Made by a program: the position numbers and the translations under genes
In this document: positions 1 through 8,435 of the stretch, in pieces
How the letters are laid out: each line of letters opens with the position of its first letter
How positions within the stretch are numbered: the first letter of the stretch is position 1
Assembly: GCF_027923225.1 (NCBI RefSeq)
Contig: NZ_BSDI01000040.1
Coordinates: forward strand, 82,231 to 146,230
Length of the DNA: 64,000 bases
Direction: 5' to 3'
Origin: Phytohabitans aurantiacus
GTDB taxonomy: Bacteria > Actinomycetota > Actinomycetes > Mycobacteriales > Micromonosporaceae
The notes under the pieces: generated by a model
Database searches by the model: none
What the model saw: only the letters and a program-made list of their open reading frames with translations
What the model was told of the DNA's origin: nothing

Positions 1-369
1 TGTCCGGCTGATCGGCAGGTCAGCCCTGTCGGCGAGGGTGGGCCCGCTCGAGTACGCCGGCGTGAGCTGGACGTACCGGTCGCTGACCACGCTGGGCGGG
101 ACGATGATGGCTTGGGCACCGGCCGGGATGTCGTATTCGCGGGCGTACCGCATCTCGACCCGCACCGTGCGCCCCTCGGGTACGACGGCGGTCACCTCGC
201 CGATCTTCACGCCGAGCACCCGCAGGTCGGATCCTTCGTGCACACCCACGACGCGAGTGAAGTGTGCGACCAGCCGCCGCTGGGGTTCGCCGTTGGCCAG
301 TACGACCACCGCCCCGGCGGCGGCGACGGTCAGCGCCACGCCCGCGGCTATCCGGGTACGCCAAGCCAT
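1..369 (-). CDS. MCE family protein (fourth MCE of operon), 5' part only
   Basis: This is the N-terminal part of an MCE (mammalian cell entry) protein; the rest lies outside the window. The start is ATG at 369, one base into the TGA of the preceding MCE gene (TGATG overlap). The product begins MAWRTRIAAGVALTV, a single hydrophobic anchor, followed by the MCE/MlaD core: residues near 40-65 include a VVGVHEGSDLRVLGVKIGEV stretch, the usual first strand pair. MCE proteins of actinobacteria form hexameric tunnels that carry lipids or sterols from the outside to a YrbE/ATPase importer. The substrate cannot be read from sequence. Confidence 0.85.
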   Translation of the reverse strand, partial: MAWRTRIAAGVALTVAAAGAVVVLANGEPQRRLVAHFTRVVGVHEGSDLRVLGVKIGEVTAVVPEGRTVRVEMRYAREYDIPAGAQAIIVPPSVVSDRYVQLTPAYSSGPTLADRADLPISRT

Positions 370-1352
370 CAGCGGCCTCCCGTCGGGGTGTACGGCTGCA
401 GGAGCCCGCTGACGTAGGAGTCGAACCAGCGGCCGTTTCCGACCACGTTCGCGAAGGCGTCGAGGAACGGGCTCATCTTCTCGATCGACTGCTCCAGGTT
501 GTCGCGGTTGCGCTGGAGGATCGCCACGACACCGCGCAGCTCCTTGAGCGCCGGCTCAAGCTGCGCGCGGTTGTCGGAGACCAGCCCGGACAGCTGCACC
601 GACAGTTCGTTGGTGCCGACCAGCAGCTCGTGGATGGCGTCGCGCCGCTTCCTGACCTCCCGCAACAGCGCGTCGCCATCGGTCACCAGCTTGCGGAACT
701 CGTCGTCGCGTTCGGCCAGTACCTGCGTAACAGTGTGCGCCCGGTCGAGCAGCTGGCGCAGTTCGGCGTCGCGGCTGGCGATCGTCTGCGACAGCCGGGA
801 CAGCCCGTCGAGCGACGACTCCACGCTGGACGGTGTGTCCGTGAACGCCTGGCTGAGCGTGGTGAAGGCGGTCGCGAGCTGCTGGCTGTCGATCTGGTCG
901 ACGGTGTCGGCAAGCCCGGTCACCGCCTGCAGCACGTCGAACGGTGACGCGGTGCGGTCGAGCGGGATCTCGTCGCCCTCCGGCATCCGCCCGTCGCCGG
1001 CCGGTGCGAGCGCCAGGTACTTCTGGCCCAGCACGGTCTTGATGCGGATCGTCGCACCGGTCCCGGTACCCAGGCGGATGCCGTCGTCCTCGACCCGGAA
1101 GCCGACCCGCACATACGTGGTCGTGCCGTGCCGGGCGAGGTCCACATCGGTCACCTTGCCGACGCGCACGCCCGCGACGCGTACCTCGTTGCCGGGCGCC
1201 AGCCCGCTCGCGTCCCGGAAGGCCGCCTGGTACCCGCGGGCGCCGAGCGCCGCGATCTCGTCGATCCGGAACGCGATGACCACCGAGGCCACCAGTACCG
1301 TCAGCCCGATCGCCCCGACCACGACCGGGTTCCGCTCCCGGAACGGCTTCAT
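369..1352 (-). CDS. MCE family protein (third MCE of operon)
   Basis: The protein has 327 residues: an N-terminal membrane anchor (after MKPFRERNPVVVGAIGL), an MCE domain at about residues 35-115 (motif VRVAGVRVGKVTDV), then a long helical region with repeated leucine and charged residues typical of the coiled tunnel of actinobacterial MCE subunits. A longer in-frame start exists, but ATG at 1352 makes an ATGA overlap with the upstream MCE gene, so I chose it. It is probably a subunit of a heteromeric lipid-import tunnel together with its neighbours. Confidence 0.88.
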   Translation of the reverse strand: MKPFRERNPVVVGAIGLTVLVASVVIAFRIDEIAALGARGYQAAFRDASGLAPGNEVRVAGVRVGKVTDVDLARHGTTTYVRVGFRVEDDGIRLGTGTGATIRIKTVLGQKYLALAPAGDGRMPEGDEIPLDRTASPFDVLQAVTGLADTVDQIDSQQLATAFTTLSQAFTDTPSSVESSLDGLSRLSQTIASRDAELRQLLDRAHTVTQVLAERDDEFRKLVTDGDALLREVRKRRDAIHELLVGTNELSVQLSGLVSDNRAQLEPALKELRGVVAILQRNRDNLEQSIEKMSPFLDAFANVVGNGRWFDSYVSGLLQPYTPTGGR

Positions 1353-2377
1353 CGCGCACCTCCGGGTGCCGCGCAACGGGCGGCCGGCGAGCTGAGCGTC
1401 GCGGGGTTCAGGCTCTGGTTGCCCACCGTCACGCGGCCGTCGAAGTCACACAGGTAGAAGTTGAACCACGAGCCGTACGACGCCACCCGGGTCAGCGCCT
1501 CGTACCGTCCCGGCAACTCCCCGAGCGTCTGGTCGATGACGGCTGAGTTGCGGTTCAGCGTGCCGGCGAGCGTGTCGAGCGATACCACGTCGTCAGCGAT
1601 GGCCGGTCGGGCGTCGTGCAGCAGGTCGGCGGTCGCACCGGTGAGGTCGGCGAGACTGTCCACCGCGTCGCCGATGGCCACCCGGTCGGCCGCGAGGGCG
1701 CTGACGAACTGCTGGAGCGATCCGATGGTCTGGTCCAGCTCCTGGTCGCGACTGGCCAGAGTGGACAGCACCTGGTTGAGGTTCGTGACCACGCGGCCGA
1801 TCACCGCGTCGCGGTCGGCGAGCGTGTTCGTCACGGACGCCGTGCGCCGCAGCAGGCTGGCCACGGTGCCGCCCTCGCCTTGGAGCACCTGGATGATCTC
1901 GTACGCCAGCTTGTTGACGTCGTCGGGTGTGAGCGCGGTGAACAGCGGGCGGAACCCGTGGAACAGCGCGGTCAGGTCGAGCGCGGGTGAGGTCTGCGCC
2001 AGCGGTATCAGCGCGTGCGGGCGCAGCGGCCGGCCGTCGCCCGGGCCCTCGCTCAGCGCGATGTACCGCTGGCCGACCAGGTTCCGGTACCGGATCTTCG
2101 CCAGCACGCTCGTGGCGAGCGGCACGTCGCCGTCCACTGTGAACGTCACCTCGGCGACCGAGTTGTCGACCACCCGGATGTCGCGCACCTGGCCCACCCG
2201 GACACCGGCGATGCGCACGTCGTCGCCGTCGAGCAGCCCGGTCACGTCGGAGAACCGGGCCCGGTACGTGGTGCCACCGAAGTCGAACGAGCCCAGGGTG
2301 CTCGCGAGCGCACCGGTCAGCAACACCGTGACGGTCGCGAAGATGAGCAGCTTCAGCAGCGGCTTTCCGGTCTTCAT
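1349..2377 (-). CDS. MCE family protein (second MCE of operon)
   Basis: The protein has 342 residues and starts MKTGKPLLKLLIFATVTVLL, one hydrophobic anchor. The MCE domain follows, with the motif VRIAGVRVGQVRDI near residues 55-70. Next comes a helical segment, then a C-terminal segment with two cysteines (FYLCDFDG and the final ARCAAPGGAR), a pattern seen in MceB-type subunits. ATG at 2377 overlaps the stop of the upstream gene by four bases, so the operon is probably translationally coupled. It is probably one ring subunit of the Mce lipid-transport complex. Confidence 0.88.
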   Translation of the reverse strand: MKTGKPLLKLLIFATVTVLLTGALASTLGSFDFGGTTYRARFSDVTGLLDGDDVRIAGVRVGQVRDIRVVDNSVAEVTFTVDGDVPLATSVLAKIRYRNLVGQRYIALSEGPGDGRPLRPHALIPLAQTSPALDLTALFHGFRPLFTALTPDDVNKLAYEIIQVLQGEGGTVASLLRRTASVTNTLADRDAVIGRVVTNLNQVLSTLASRDQELDQTIGSLQQFVSALAADRVAIGDAVDSLADLTGATADLLHDARPAIADDVVSLDTLAGTLNRNSAVIDQTLGELPGRYEALTRVASYGSWFNFYLCDFDGRVTVGNQSLNPATLSSPAARCAAPGGAR

Positions 2378-3648
2378 GGCGTGTTCACCACCGCTCCACG
2401 CAGCAGCGGTCCCCATAGGAGCACCGCGATGTCGGGTACCTCCACGGGGAGCGTGCCGGTGGCCGCGCCCACGATCGGCTTGAGCACGTCCTTCTCCTCG
2501 GTCGTGCCGGCGACGCCCATGTCGGGGCTCTCGGTGACGCTTGGCAGGCCCACCGGCAGCTTCACCGGCGACCGGCTCCCGCTGTAGTCATAGCCGTCGT
2601 CGATGGGATATCCAGGTGCGGGCTGCTTGGGGCCCGGCAACCCATGACACAGTGGACCGTCGTCGGCGCCATAGACCGGATCGTCCCGCCCAGCCTCGTA
2701 CTTCCCACCGTCGCGCGTCACCTCCAGCGTGATGTGGAACCGCCCGTTCTCGAACGACTCCGCCACCCGAGGCTCCAGCGTCACCAGACCCTTCAACAGG
2801 CACGGGTACTCGGGCGCGTAGGCGGCCAGCAGCTCCAGTACCGGCCGGCTCACGTCGCCCAGCCGGATCAGCTGGTCGCCATGGCGGTTCAGGAAGACGC
2901 TGGACACGTCGGCGGCGCCGGTCGTGCTGGCGAACAGCGCGGCCAACTGCGTGCGCTGGTCGTACACCGTCGTGGCGGTCACTGTCACGTCGCGCAGGAT
3001 CGACATCAGGTCCGGCAGCGCCGCGTCGTACGCGTCGACCACGGCCGCCAGCTTGCGTACGTCTTCGGCGATCACCGGCATCTGCGGGTTCAGCGCCTTC
3101 AGGTACTGGTCCAGCAGCACGAGGTTGTCGCCGACCTGCTCGCCCCGCCCCTCCAGCGCGGTGGCGAGCGCGCTCAGCGTGGCGGCGAGGCGGTCCGGCC
3201 GGATCGACTGGAGGAGCGGCAGCGCGTTGTCGAGCACCCGCTCCAGCTCGACGCCGTTGCGCGTGCGGTCCTGCGTGATGGTCGCACCGTCCCGGATCGG
3301 CGCGCCGGTCGTGGTGTCCGGTGCCGCCAGCGCCACGTACCGCTCGCCGAAGAGCGTCTTGGGCAGCAGCCGCGCGGTCACGTCGGCCGGAATCTGCGGC
3401 ACCAGGTCGGGGTCGAGGGCCAGCTGCAGCTTCGCGCCGCTGCCGTCGCTGCTGATCGACCGCACGTCGCCCACGACGACACCGCGCAGTTTGACCTCGG
3501 CGCCACGGCTGAGCTGCATGCCGCTGCGGTCGGCGAGCAGCGTCACCCATGCGACCGAGGTGAACGCCTTGTTGTACTGGAGAACCGCCGCCGACAGGGC
3601 CGCCGTGAGCAAGGCGATGAAGACGATGCCGAGTACCCGATGCCTCAC
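2374..3648 (-). CDS. MCE family protein (first MCE, MceA-like)
   Basis: This is the longest MCE protein of the operon (424 residues), as expected for an MceA-position subunit. A hydrophobic anchor (VLGIVFIALLTAALSAAVL) is followed by the MCE domain (EVKLRGVVVGDVRSI) and an extended helical tail. The start is GTG at 3648, four bases after the YrbE stop with GGGGTGA just upstream. A longer reading frame overlaps the permease and is rejected because its N-terminus would be arginine-rich nonsense. Known MceA proteins sit on the extracytoplasmic face and hand lipid to the permease. Confidence 0.87.
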   Translation of the reverse strand: MRHRVLGIVFIALLTAALSAAVLQYNKAFTSVAWVTLLADRSGMQLSRGAEVKLRGVVVGDVRSISSDGSGAKLQLALDPDLVPQIPADVTARLLPKTLFGERYVALAAPDTTTGAPIRDGATITQDRTRNGVELERVLDNALPLLQSIRPDRLAATLSALATALEGRGEQVGDNLVLLDQYLKALNPQMPVIAEDVRKLAAVVDAYDAALPDLMSILRDVTVTATTVYDQRTQLAALFASTTGAADVSSVFLNRHGDQLIRLGDVSRPVLELLAAYAPEYPCLLKGLVTLEPRVAESFENGRFHITLEVTRDGGKYEAGRDDPVYGADDGPLCHGLPGPKQPAPGYPIDDGYDYSGSRSPVKLPVGLPSVTESPDMGVAGTTEEKDVLKPIVGAATGTLPVEVPDIAVLLWGPLLRGAVVNTP

Positions 3649-3652
3649 GCCG

Positions 3653-4441
3653 TCACCCCGCGATCCGTACCGTCGTCGTCGCGCCCCAGATGGCGAGCGA
3701 CAGGAAGAAGTCGACGACATTGACGGAGACGATCGCCGTGCGCACCGCGCGACCCACCGCCACACCGACACCGGCCGGCCCGCCCGTCGCCGTGTACCCG
3801 TAGTAGCAGTGCACGAGCACGACGATCACGCTGAACACGAGCACCTTGCCGAACGACCACAGCACGTCGACGGGCGGCAGGAACAGGTCGAAGTAGTAGT
3901 CGTAGGTGCCCGCGGACTGTCCGAAGTAGACGACCGCGATCGTGCGGGTGGCCAGGTAGCTGGAGAGCAGGCCGATCACGTACAGCGGGATGACGGCGAC
4001 GAACGCCGCGATCATTCGGGTCGTGACCAGGAACGGCAGCGAGGGTATGCCCATCACCTCGAGCGCGTCGACCTCCTCGGAGATGCGCATCGCGCCGAGC
4101 TGTGCGGTGAATCCACACCCGACGGTGGCTGAGAGTGCCAACGCCGCTACCAGCGGGGCGATCTCGCGCGTGTTGAAGTACGCCGACACGAACCCGGTGA
4201 ACGCGCTGCTGCCGAGCTGGTTCAGCGCCTGGTATCCCTGGAGCCCGACCTCGGTGCCCGTGAAGAAGGTCAGGAAGCAGATCACGCCGACCGTGCCGCC
4301 GGCCACCGCCAGCGCGCCGCGCCCGAAGCTGACCTCGGCCAGCAACCTGAAAACCTCGCGCTTGTACCGCCGGATCGCGCGTGGCGTCCACCCGAACGCC
4401 CGCAGGTAGAATGCGAGCTGCCCGCCGAGGCTCTGTAGCAT
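3653..4441 (-). CDS. MlaE/YrbE-type ABC permease (YrbE4B position)
   Basis: This 262-residue integral membrane permease of the MlaE/YrbE family has several hydrophobic helices. The conserved loop between helices contains GAMRISEEVDALEVMGI, the family's EEVDALEVMG signature that docks onto the ATPase. It is the second of two permeases, which is standard in actinobacterial mce operons. It should pair with the upstream YrbE gene and the ATPase to form the membrane core of the lipid importer. Only a few bases separate it from its neighbours. Confidence 0.92.
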   Translation of the reverse strand: MLQSLGGQLAFYLRAFGWTPRAIRRYKREVFRLLAEVSFGRGALAVAGGTVGVICFLTFFTGTEVGLQGYQALNQLGSSAFTGFVSAYFNTREIAPLVAALALSATVGCGFTAQLGAMRISEEVDALEVMGIPSLPFLVTTRMIAAFVAVIPLYVIGLLSSYLATRTIAVVYFGQSAGTYDYYFDLFLPPVDVLWSFGKVLVFSVIVVLVHCYYGYTATGGPAGVGVAVGRAVRTAIVSVNVVDFFLSLAIWGATTTVRIAG

Positions 4442-4442
4442 C

Positions 4443-5195
4443 TCAGGACCCCTTCTGCGGGACGAGCTGGAAGTACAGGGCGGTGACGACGAAGTTCAGG
4501 GCGAAAAGCAACATGAACGTGATGACCACGCTCTGGTTCACCGCGTCGCCGACGCCTTTCGGGCCGCCCTTGGCGTTCATCCCCTTGTAGGAAGCCACCA
4601 GAGCCGCGGCGGCACCGAACAGCAGCGCCTTGATCTCGCCAACGATGAGGTCGGGGAGCTGGCCCAACGCCTGGAAACTGGCCAGGTACGCGCCCGGGGT
4701 GCCGTCCTGAAGCACCACGTTGAACAGATAGCCGCCCGATACGCCGACCACGCTCACGACACCGTTGAGCAGTACGGCCACCAGCATCGCGGCGACCACG
4801 CGCGGCACCACCAGGCGTTGGATCGGGTCGATGCCGAGCACCTGCATGGCGTCGAGCTCTTCGCGAATCTTCCGGGCACCCAGGTCGGCGCAGATCGCCG
4901 AGCCGCCCGCGCCCGCGATGATGAGCGCGGTCACGATCGGTCCCGCCTCGCGCACCACGGCCAGTACCGAGGCTGCGCCCGTGAATGACTGCGCGCCGAG
5001 CTGGCGTACCAGAGAACCCAACTGAAGCGCGATCACCGCGCCGAACGGGATGGCGACCAGCGCGGCCGGCAGGATCGAGACGGAGCTGATGAACCACGCC
5101 TGCTGGATGAATTCGCGTACCTGAAACGGACGTCGCGCCAGACCGCGCAGCGTATCCAGCGAAAACGCGATGAAGTGTCCCGACGCCCTGATCAC
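4443..5195 (-). CDS. MlaE/YrbE-type ABC permease (YrbE4A position)
   Basis: This 250-residue permease carries the MlaE signature loop: residues GARKIREELDAMQVLGI match the coupling-helix motif. GTG at 5195 overlaps the ATPase stop (GTGA) and gives the normal family length; an ATG 45 bases further upstream would extend the protein into the ATPase gene. It is expected to form a heterodimer with the downstream permease. The order ATPase, YrbE, YrbE, MCE proteins on one strand supports a complete import system. Confidence 0.9.
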   Translation of the reverse strand: MIRASGHFIAFSLDTLRGLARRPFQVREFIQQAWFISSVSILPAALVAIPFGAVIALQLGSLVRQLGAQSFTGAASVLAVVREAGPIVTALIIAGAGGSAICADLGARKIREELDAMQVLGIDPIQRLVVPRVVAAMLVAVLLNGVVSVVGVSGGYLFNVVLQDGTPGAYLASFQALGQLPDLIVGEIKALLFGAAAALVASYKGMNAKGGPKGVGDAVNQSVVITFMLLFALNFVVTALYFQLVPQKGS

Positions 5196-6124
5196 GAGAA
5201 CGATCCCGGCGGTGGCGCGATCCCGTTTTCCCGGCACCACGCGCCGGGCGCGTGCTCCGCGCGGCGCGGCGCGCCGTCCGACGGCCGCAATTGCAGCGGT
5301 ATCGGTGGCAGTGGCGGAAGCTCCACACCGGACGCCGCCTCGGCCTGAAGCTCGTCCGCGTCCTTCTCCTCGGCCATGCCGATCGGGCCGATCCGTTGCG
5401 CGTTGAGGAACTGCCGCACCACAGGCTCGGTACTGGACAGCAGCATCTCGCGCGGCCCGAACATCGCCAGGTGCCCGTGGTAGATGAGCCCGATGTTGTC
5501 CGGGACGGTGCGCGCCGTGTTGATGTCGTGCGTGACGATGAGGAACGTCGCGCCGGTCTGCTGGTTGAGGTCGATGATGAGTTGGTTCAGATAGGCGGTG
5601 CGCACCGGGTCGAGCCCGGAGTCGGGTTCGTCGAAGAGGATGATTTCGGGATCCAGGACGAGAGCCCGGGCGAGACCAGCACGCTTCCGCATGCCCCCAG
5701 AGATCTCGCCCGGGAGTTTCTCCTCAGCACCCACGAGACCGACCATCTCCAGCTTCTCGAAGACGATCTTCTTGATTTCCGACTCAGGACGCCGGGTGTG
5801 CTCGCGCAGTGGAAAAGCAACATTGTCATAGAGGTTCATCGAGCCGAAGAGCGCCCCATCCTGGAAAAGGACGCCGAAGAGCTTGCGAACCTCGTACAGG
5901 GCACGCTCAGAGAGGCGCGGCAGGTCGTTGTCCGCGATCCAGATCGAGCCACGGTCGGGTTTGAGCAGTCCGACCAGCGTCTTCAAGAAGACCGATTTGC
6001 CGGTTCCGGACGGGCCGAGCAGCACCGAGATCTCGCCCGAGGGCAGGGTCAGGCTCACGTCTGACCAGACCGCGTGACCGCCGAACGACTTCGTCAGCCC
6101 CTCGACGCGAACCTCGACACCCAT
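5192..6124 (-). CDS. ABC transporter ATPase of mce lipid importer (MlaF/Mkl-type)
   Basis: This 310-residue ATPase powers the adjacent YrbE permeases. Walker A is GPSGTGKS at residues 37-44, the signature SGGMRKR is at 142-148, Walker B (IILFDEPDSGLDP) is at 161-173, and the switch histidine lies in IVTHD. SGGMRKRAGLARA is typical of the MlaF/Mkl class. The last ~60 residues form a proline-rich, charged tail beyond the usual MlaF fold. In mycobacteria the equivalent gene is usually encoded away from mce operons, but here it is the first gene. The promoter is probably in 6125-6262, shared divergently with the sigma factor. Confidence 0.92.
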   Translation of the reverse strand: MGVEVRVEGLTKSFGGHAVWSDVSLTLPSGEISVLLGPSGTGKSVFLKTLVGLLKPDRGSIWIADNDLPRLSERALYEVRKLFGVLFQDGALFGSMNLYDNVAFPLREHTRRPESEIKKIVFEKLEMVGLVGAEEKLPGEISGGMRKRAGLARALVLDPEIILFDEPDSGLDPVRTAYLNQLIIDLNQQTGATFLIVTHDINTARTVPDNIGLIYHGHLAMFGPREMLLSSTEPVVRQFLNAQRIGPIGMAEEKDADELQAEAASGVELPPLPPIPLQLRPSDGAPRRAEHAPGAWCRENGIAPPPGSFS

Positions 6125-6262
6125 CCGCCCCTCCCTCTGGGGTAGACATCGGGAGAAGGCGCCCGGGTGTTACACACGATTTTGCGGCGGTGGCGGTTTC
6201 GCCTGCTCACCGGTACGGTGCGGTAGTTAACTGGTGAGTAATGAGGGCGTACCCCACGCGAC
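6125..6262. promoter_or_regulatory. divergent intergenic region, mce operon / sigma factor
   Basis: These 138 bases separate the minus-strand mce operon from the plus-strand sigma gene and must hold both promoters. An AT-richer patch with GTTAACT lies around 6225-6240. I could not assign convincing -35/-10 pairs by eye. Confidence 0.4.
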
Positions 6263-6844
6263 ATGAGCGCAGCGATCGATCCGGATCTGGTCCGGCGGGC
6301 CGCACAACGCGACCCGCGCGCGACATCCGCCTTACTTACGGAGCTTCGTCCGGGTTTGGTGCGGTACTGCCGTGCGCGGCTCGGCCGGATCGGTGGCGCG
6401 TACACCACCGCGGACGACGTCGCGCAGGAGGTCTGCATCGCGGTCCTGCGGGCGCTGCCCCAGTACCGTGACGAGGGCCGGCCGTTCGCCGCGTTCGTCT
6501 ACGCCATCGCGGCCCACAAGGTGGCCGACGCCCAGCGCGCCGCAATCCGTGACTCGGCGGTCACGCCGACCGAGGCGGTACTCGACCGGCCCGACGCCGC
6601 ACCCGGACCGGAGCAGCAGGCGGTCGCCACCGACCTGGCCCGCCGCCTGTCCGCACTGCTCGGCCGCCTCCCCGAAGCACAACGCGAGATCATCCTGCTG
6701 CGCGTCGCCGTGGGCCTGTCCGCCGATGAGGTCGGCGTCGTGATGGGCATGTCCGCGGCGGCGGTACGGGTGGCGCAGTCCCGCGGCCTCGCCCGGCTGC
6801 GTACGCTTGCTGGGAGCGCTCTCGACGAGGTGACGGCGGCATGA
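6263..6844 (+). CDS. RNA polymerase sigma-70 family factor, SigD/ShbA-type
   Basis: This 193-residue ECF-size sigma factor has region 2 at about residues 25-95, including DDVAQEVCIAVLRALPQY and the adjacent IAAHKVADAQRA. Region 4 is at about 125-180 (LPEAQREIILLRVAVGLSADEVGVVMGMS), a helix-turn-helix that reads the -35 element. The wording closely resembles Streptomyces ShbA and mycobacterial SigD, which is established knowledge of those families. In streptomycetes ShbA drives the principal sigma gene. The next gene overlaps by ATGA and encodes its probable anti-sigma factor. Confidence 0.9.
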   Translation: MSAAIDPDLVRRAAQRDPRATSALLTELRPGLVRYCRARLGRIGGAYTTADDVAQEVCIAVLRALPQYRDEGRPFAAFVYAIAAHKVADAQRAAIRDSAVTPTEAVLDRPDAAPGPEQQAVATDLARRLSALLGRLPEAQREIILLRVAVGLSADEVGVVMGMSAAAVRVAQSRGLARLRTLAGSALDEVTAA

Positions 6845-7557
6845 GCACGACCAACCCGCCCGACGGCCTGCCCACCATCGCAGCCGACGACGCGCTGCTC
6901 GACGCCCTCGGCCAGGGCACGCTCCCCGCCGACGCCGACGAGGTCGCCGAGATGCTGGCGGTGTGGCGAGCCGACCTGGACCCCTCGGATGAAGCGTTCG
7001 AGGAAGTCGACACGGCCCCTGTCGTCGTGCTCAAGCCACGCCGGTTCGCCCGCGTCATAATGAGCGCGGCGGCGGGTGCCATCCTGCTGACCGGCCTCGG
7101 CGTCGCCACATACCAATCCGAGCCCGGCGGTCCACTGTGGCCGATCACCGAGGTCGTGTACCCGCAACAGGCCGAGATCCGTGCGGCGGAAAACGCGATC
7201 GCGCTCGCCGGTGCGGCGCTGACCGCGGGCAACCGCGACGAGGCGGCGAGGCAGCTCGACGAGGCCGACGCCCACGTCGCTCGCGTCGACGACGAGCCCG
7301 CCGCCCGCCGCCTTCGCGGCGAAATCGACACGCTCCGCAAGCGACTCGCCGCCGCCAGCCCGTCGACGCCCGCGCCGCACCCGTCACCGTCGACCCAGCC
7401 AACACCGTCGACGTCACCCGGCACCGCCGCCAACCCGGCGCCTTCCGCGCCGGTCTCACCGTCGCCATCCCCGGAGCCCTCGTCCCGTCCCGGCCTGCTC
7501 CCATCGCTGCTCCCGGGCCTCCCGCTCCCCACCCTCCCCCCACTCCTAGGCAACTAA
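6841..7557 (+). CDS. RsdA-like membrane anti-sigma factor
   Basis: This 238-residue protein begins with an acidic N-terminal segment (about residues 14-60, with DDALLDALGQG and an AVWRADLDP patch) that resembles the sigma-D-binding region of mycobacterial RsdA. It is followed by one transmembrane helix (about residues 70-90). An outside region has an AAENAIALAGAAL helix pair, and then a low-complexity proline/serine/threonine tail to the C-terminus. Translational coupling to the sigma gene (ATGA) supports a sigma/anti-sigma pair released by membrane proteolysis, as known for SigD/RsdA. The assignment is by position and pattern. Confidence 0.8.
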   Translation: MSTTNPPDGLPTIAADDALLDALGQGTLPADADEVAEMLAVWRADLDPSDEAFEEVDTAPVVVLKPRRFARVIMSAAAGAILLTGLGVATYQSEPGGPLWPITEVVYPQQAEIRAAENAIALAGAALTAGNRDEAARQLDEADAHVARVDDEPAARRLRGEIDTLRKRLAAASPSTPAPHPSPSTQPTPSTSPGTAANPAPSAPVSPSPSPEPSSRPGLLPSLLPGLPLPTLPPLLGN

Positions 7558-7560
7558 CCC

Positions 7561-7692
7561 GCCGCGCCGCTCGTGCCGCGCCGCTCGTGCCGCGCCGCTC
7601 GTGCCGCGCCGCTCGTGCCGCGCCGCTCGTGCCGCGCCGCTCGTGCCGCGCCGCTCGTGCCGCGCCGCTCGTGCCGCGCTGCTCGTGCCGCG
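7561..7692. repeat. 14-bp tandem repeat, about 9.4 copies
   Basis: The unit GCCGCGCCGCTCGT is repeated head to tail about nine times directly after the anti-sigma stop. One late copy has a C-to-T change (GCTGCTCGT). A 14-bp unit is not a multiple of three, so it is not a peptide repeat kept by selection on one frame. It may be a variable-number tandem repeat. Confidence 0.95.
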
Positions 7693-7709
7693 CGAAGCGC
7701 CCCCTCCCG

Positions 7710-7770
7710 TCGATCAAGGGCAAACGCACGCGGTTCGATCTCTTTTCCGCGTCCCTTTGCCCTTGATCGA
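7710..7770. repeat. palindromic repeat family B, copy 1
   Basis: Inverted arms at 7710-7733 and 7747-7770, beginning TCGATCAAGGGCAAA, pair over 24 positions with two or three mismatches around a loop TTCGATCTCTTT. The same sequence recurs in inverted orientation at 8181-8236. Confidence 0.85.
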
Positions 7771-7876
7771 TGCGAATGGCCTTGATCGGCGGACCCTCGC
7801 GGCGTTTCCACCGCATCCCGCGGCGCGGCGCGTGCCGGACGGCCTTGCGTCGGCGAGCGGCGCGGGATGCAGCAGT

Positions 7877-7927
7877 TTCGGGGAAAATGCGCCCTCCGGG
7901 CCGTGGTGATGCAGCACTTTCCCTGAA
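7877..7927. repeat. imperfect inverted repeat (third hairpin type)
   Basis: TTCGGGGAAAATGC at 7877-7890 pairs with GCACTTTCCCTGAA at 7914-7927, 12 of 14 positions, around a GC-rich loop. Each arm is also preceded by ATGCAGCA, which gives a direct-repeat component. Function unknown. Confidence 0.5.
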
Positions 7928-8161
7928 CCTGCTGGAACGCCGCGTAGATCCGCGGCCCGCACCAGGCTGGTCCGCCGGTAGGTCAAGATCAGGGTCGATG
8001 CTTGGGCTACCGCGGCCTGCGTCGCAGTAGCTCGAATCCATGGACGGACGAACCCCGACGTCGGATGGTCAAGACGAGAGCGGCGGCATCGCCGGGCGCA
8101 CTGGCCCGGCGGCCGCCGGCGCCGTGCGGTGAGCGGGTCGCGCTGCCGGCGGGCGCCGATC

Positions 8162-8236
8162 GATCAAGGGCAAGTGCATGGATCAAGGGCGAATGCACGC
8201 GGAAAGAGATCCAACCGCGTGCATTCGCCCTTGATC
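8162..8236. repeat. palindromic repeat family B, copy 2 with solo half-arm
   Basis: Perfect 22-bp arms (8181-8202 and 8215-8236, GATCAAGGGCGAATGCACGC...) enclose a 12-base loop. That loop is the reverse complement of the copy-1 loop at 11 of 12 positions, so the two copies lie in opposite orientation. A solo left half-arm, GATCAAGGGCAAGTGCATG, directly precedes it at 8162-8180. Confidence 0.88.
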
Positions 8237-8435
8237 GGCGGGGAGAGGGCGCGGGGCGCGACCGCCCGGGCGCGGGCGCGTCGGGCGCGGGCGGACCGCG
8301 CGCAGCGCCGCCGGCGGGGTGTTGTCAAGAGCGATTTGACGGACCCTGTGTGCGACGGCGCGGACTTGATCAGGTGTGTGCTTCGGCTGGCCGTCGGCCT
8401 CGGCGGTGACACGGCGGACAGGTGAGGAGAGGGCG

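Larger units (their letters stand above)
7558..8435. other. 878-bp gene-free, repeat-rich intergenic region
   Basis: I see no credible gene here; reading frames are repeat translations rich in arginine. The stretch holds a 14-bp tandem repeat, two large related hairpins in opposite orientation with a solo half-copy, and a third imperfect hairpin, all listed separately. The segment 8241-8435 leads into the ACP operon and should carry its promoter, but I cannot pin one down. Confidence 0.7.

Noticed and set aside
6808..6821. CebR-like TGGGAGCGCTCTCG motif
   Set aside because: It lies inside the sigma-factor coding region, and AGCGCT cores occur by chance in this GC-rich DNA (also within 34000-34015 and 51140-51155).
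7554..7811. Open reading frames across the 14-bp repeat
   Set aside because: They translate the repeat in all frames with no start signal or sensible composition.
8026..8041. tRNA-like TAGCTCGAATCC segment
   Set aside because: No cloverleaf arms could be folded around it; no tRNA is supported anywhere in the window.
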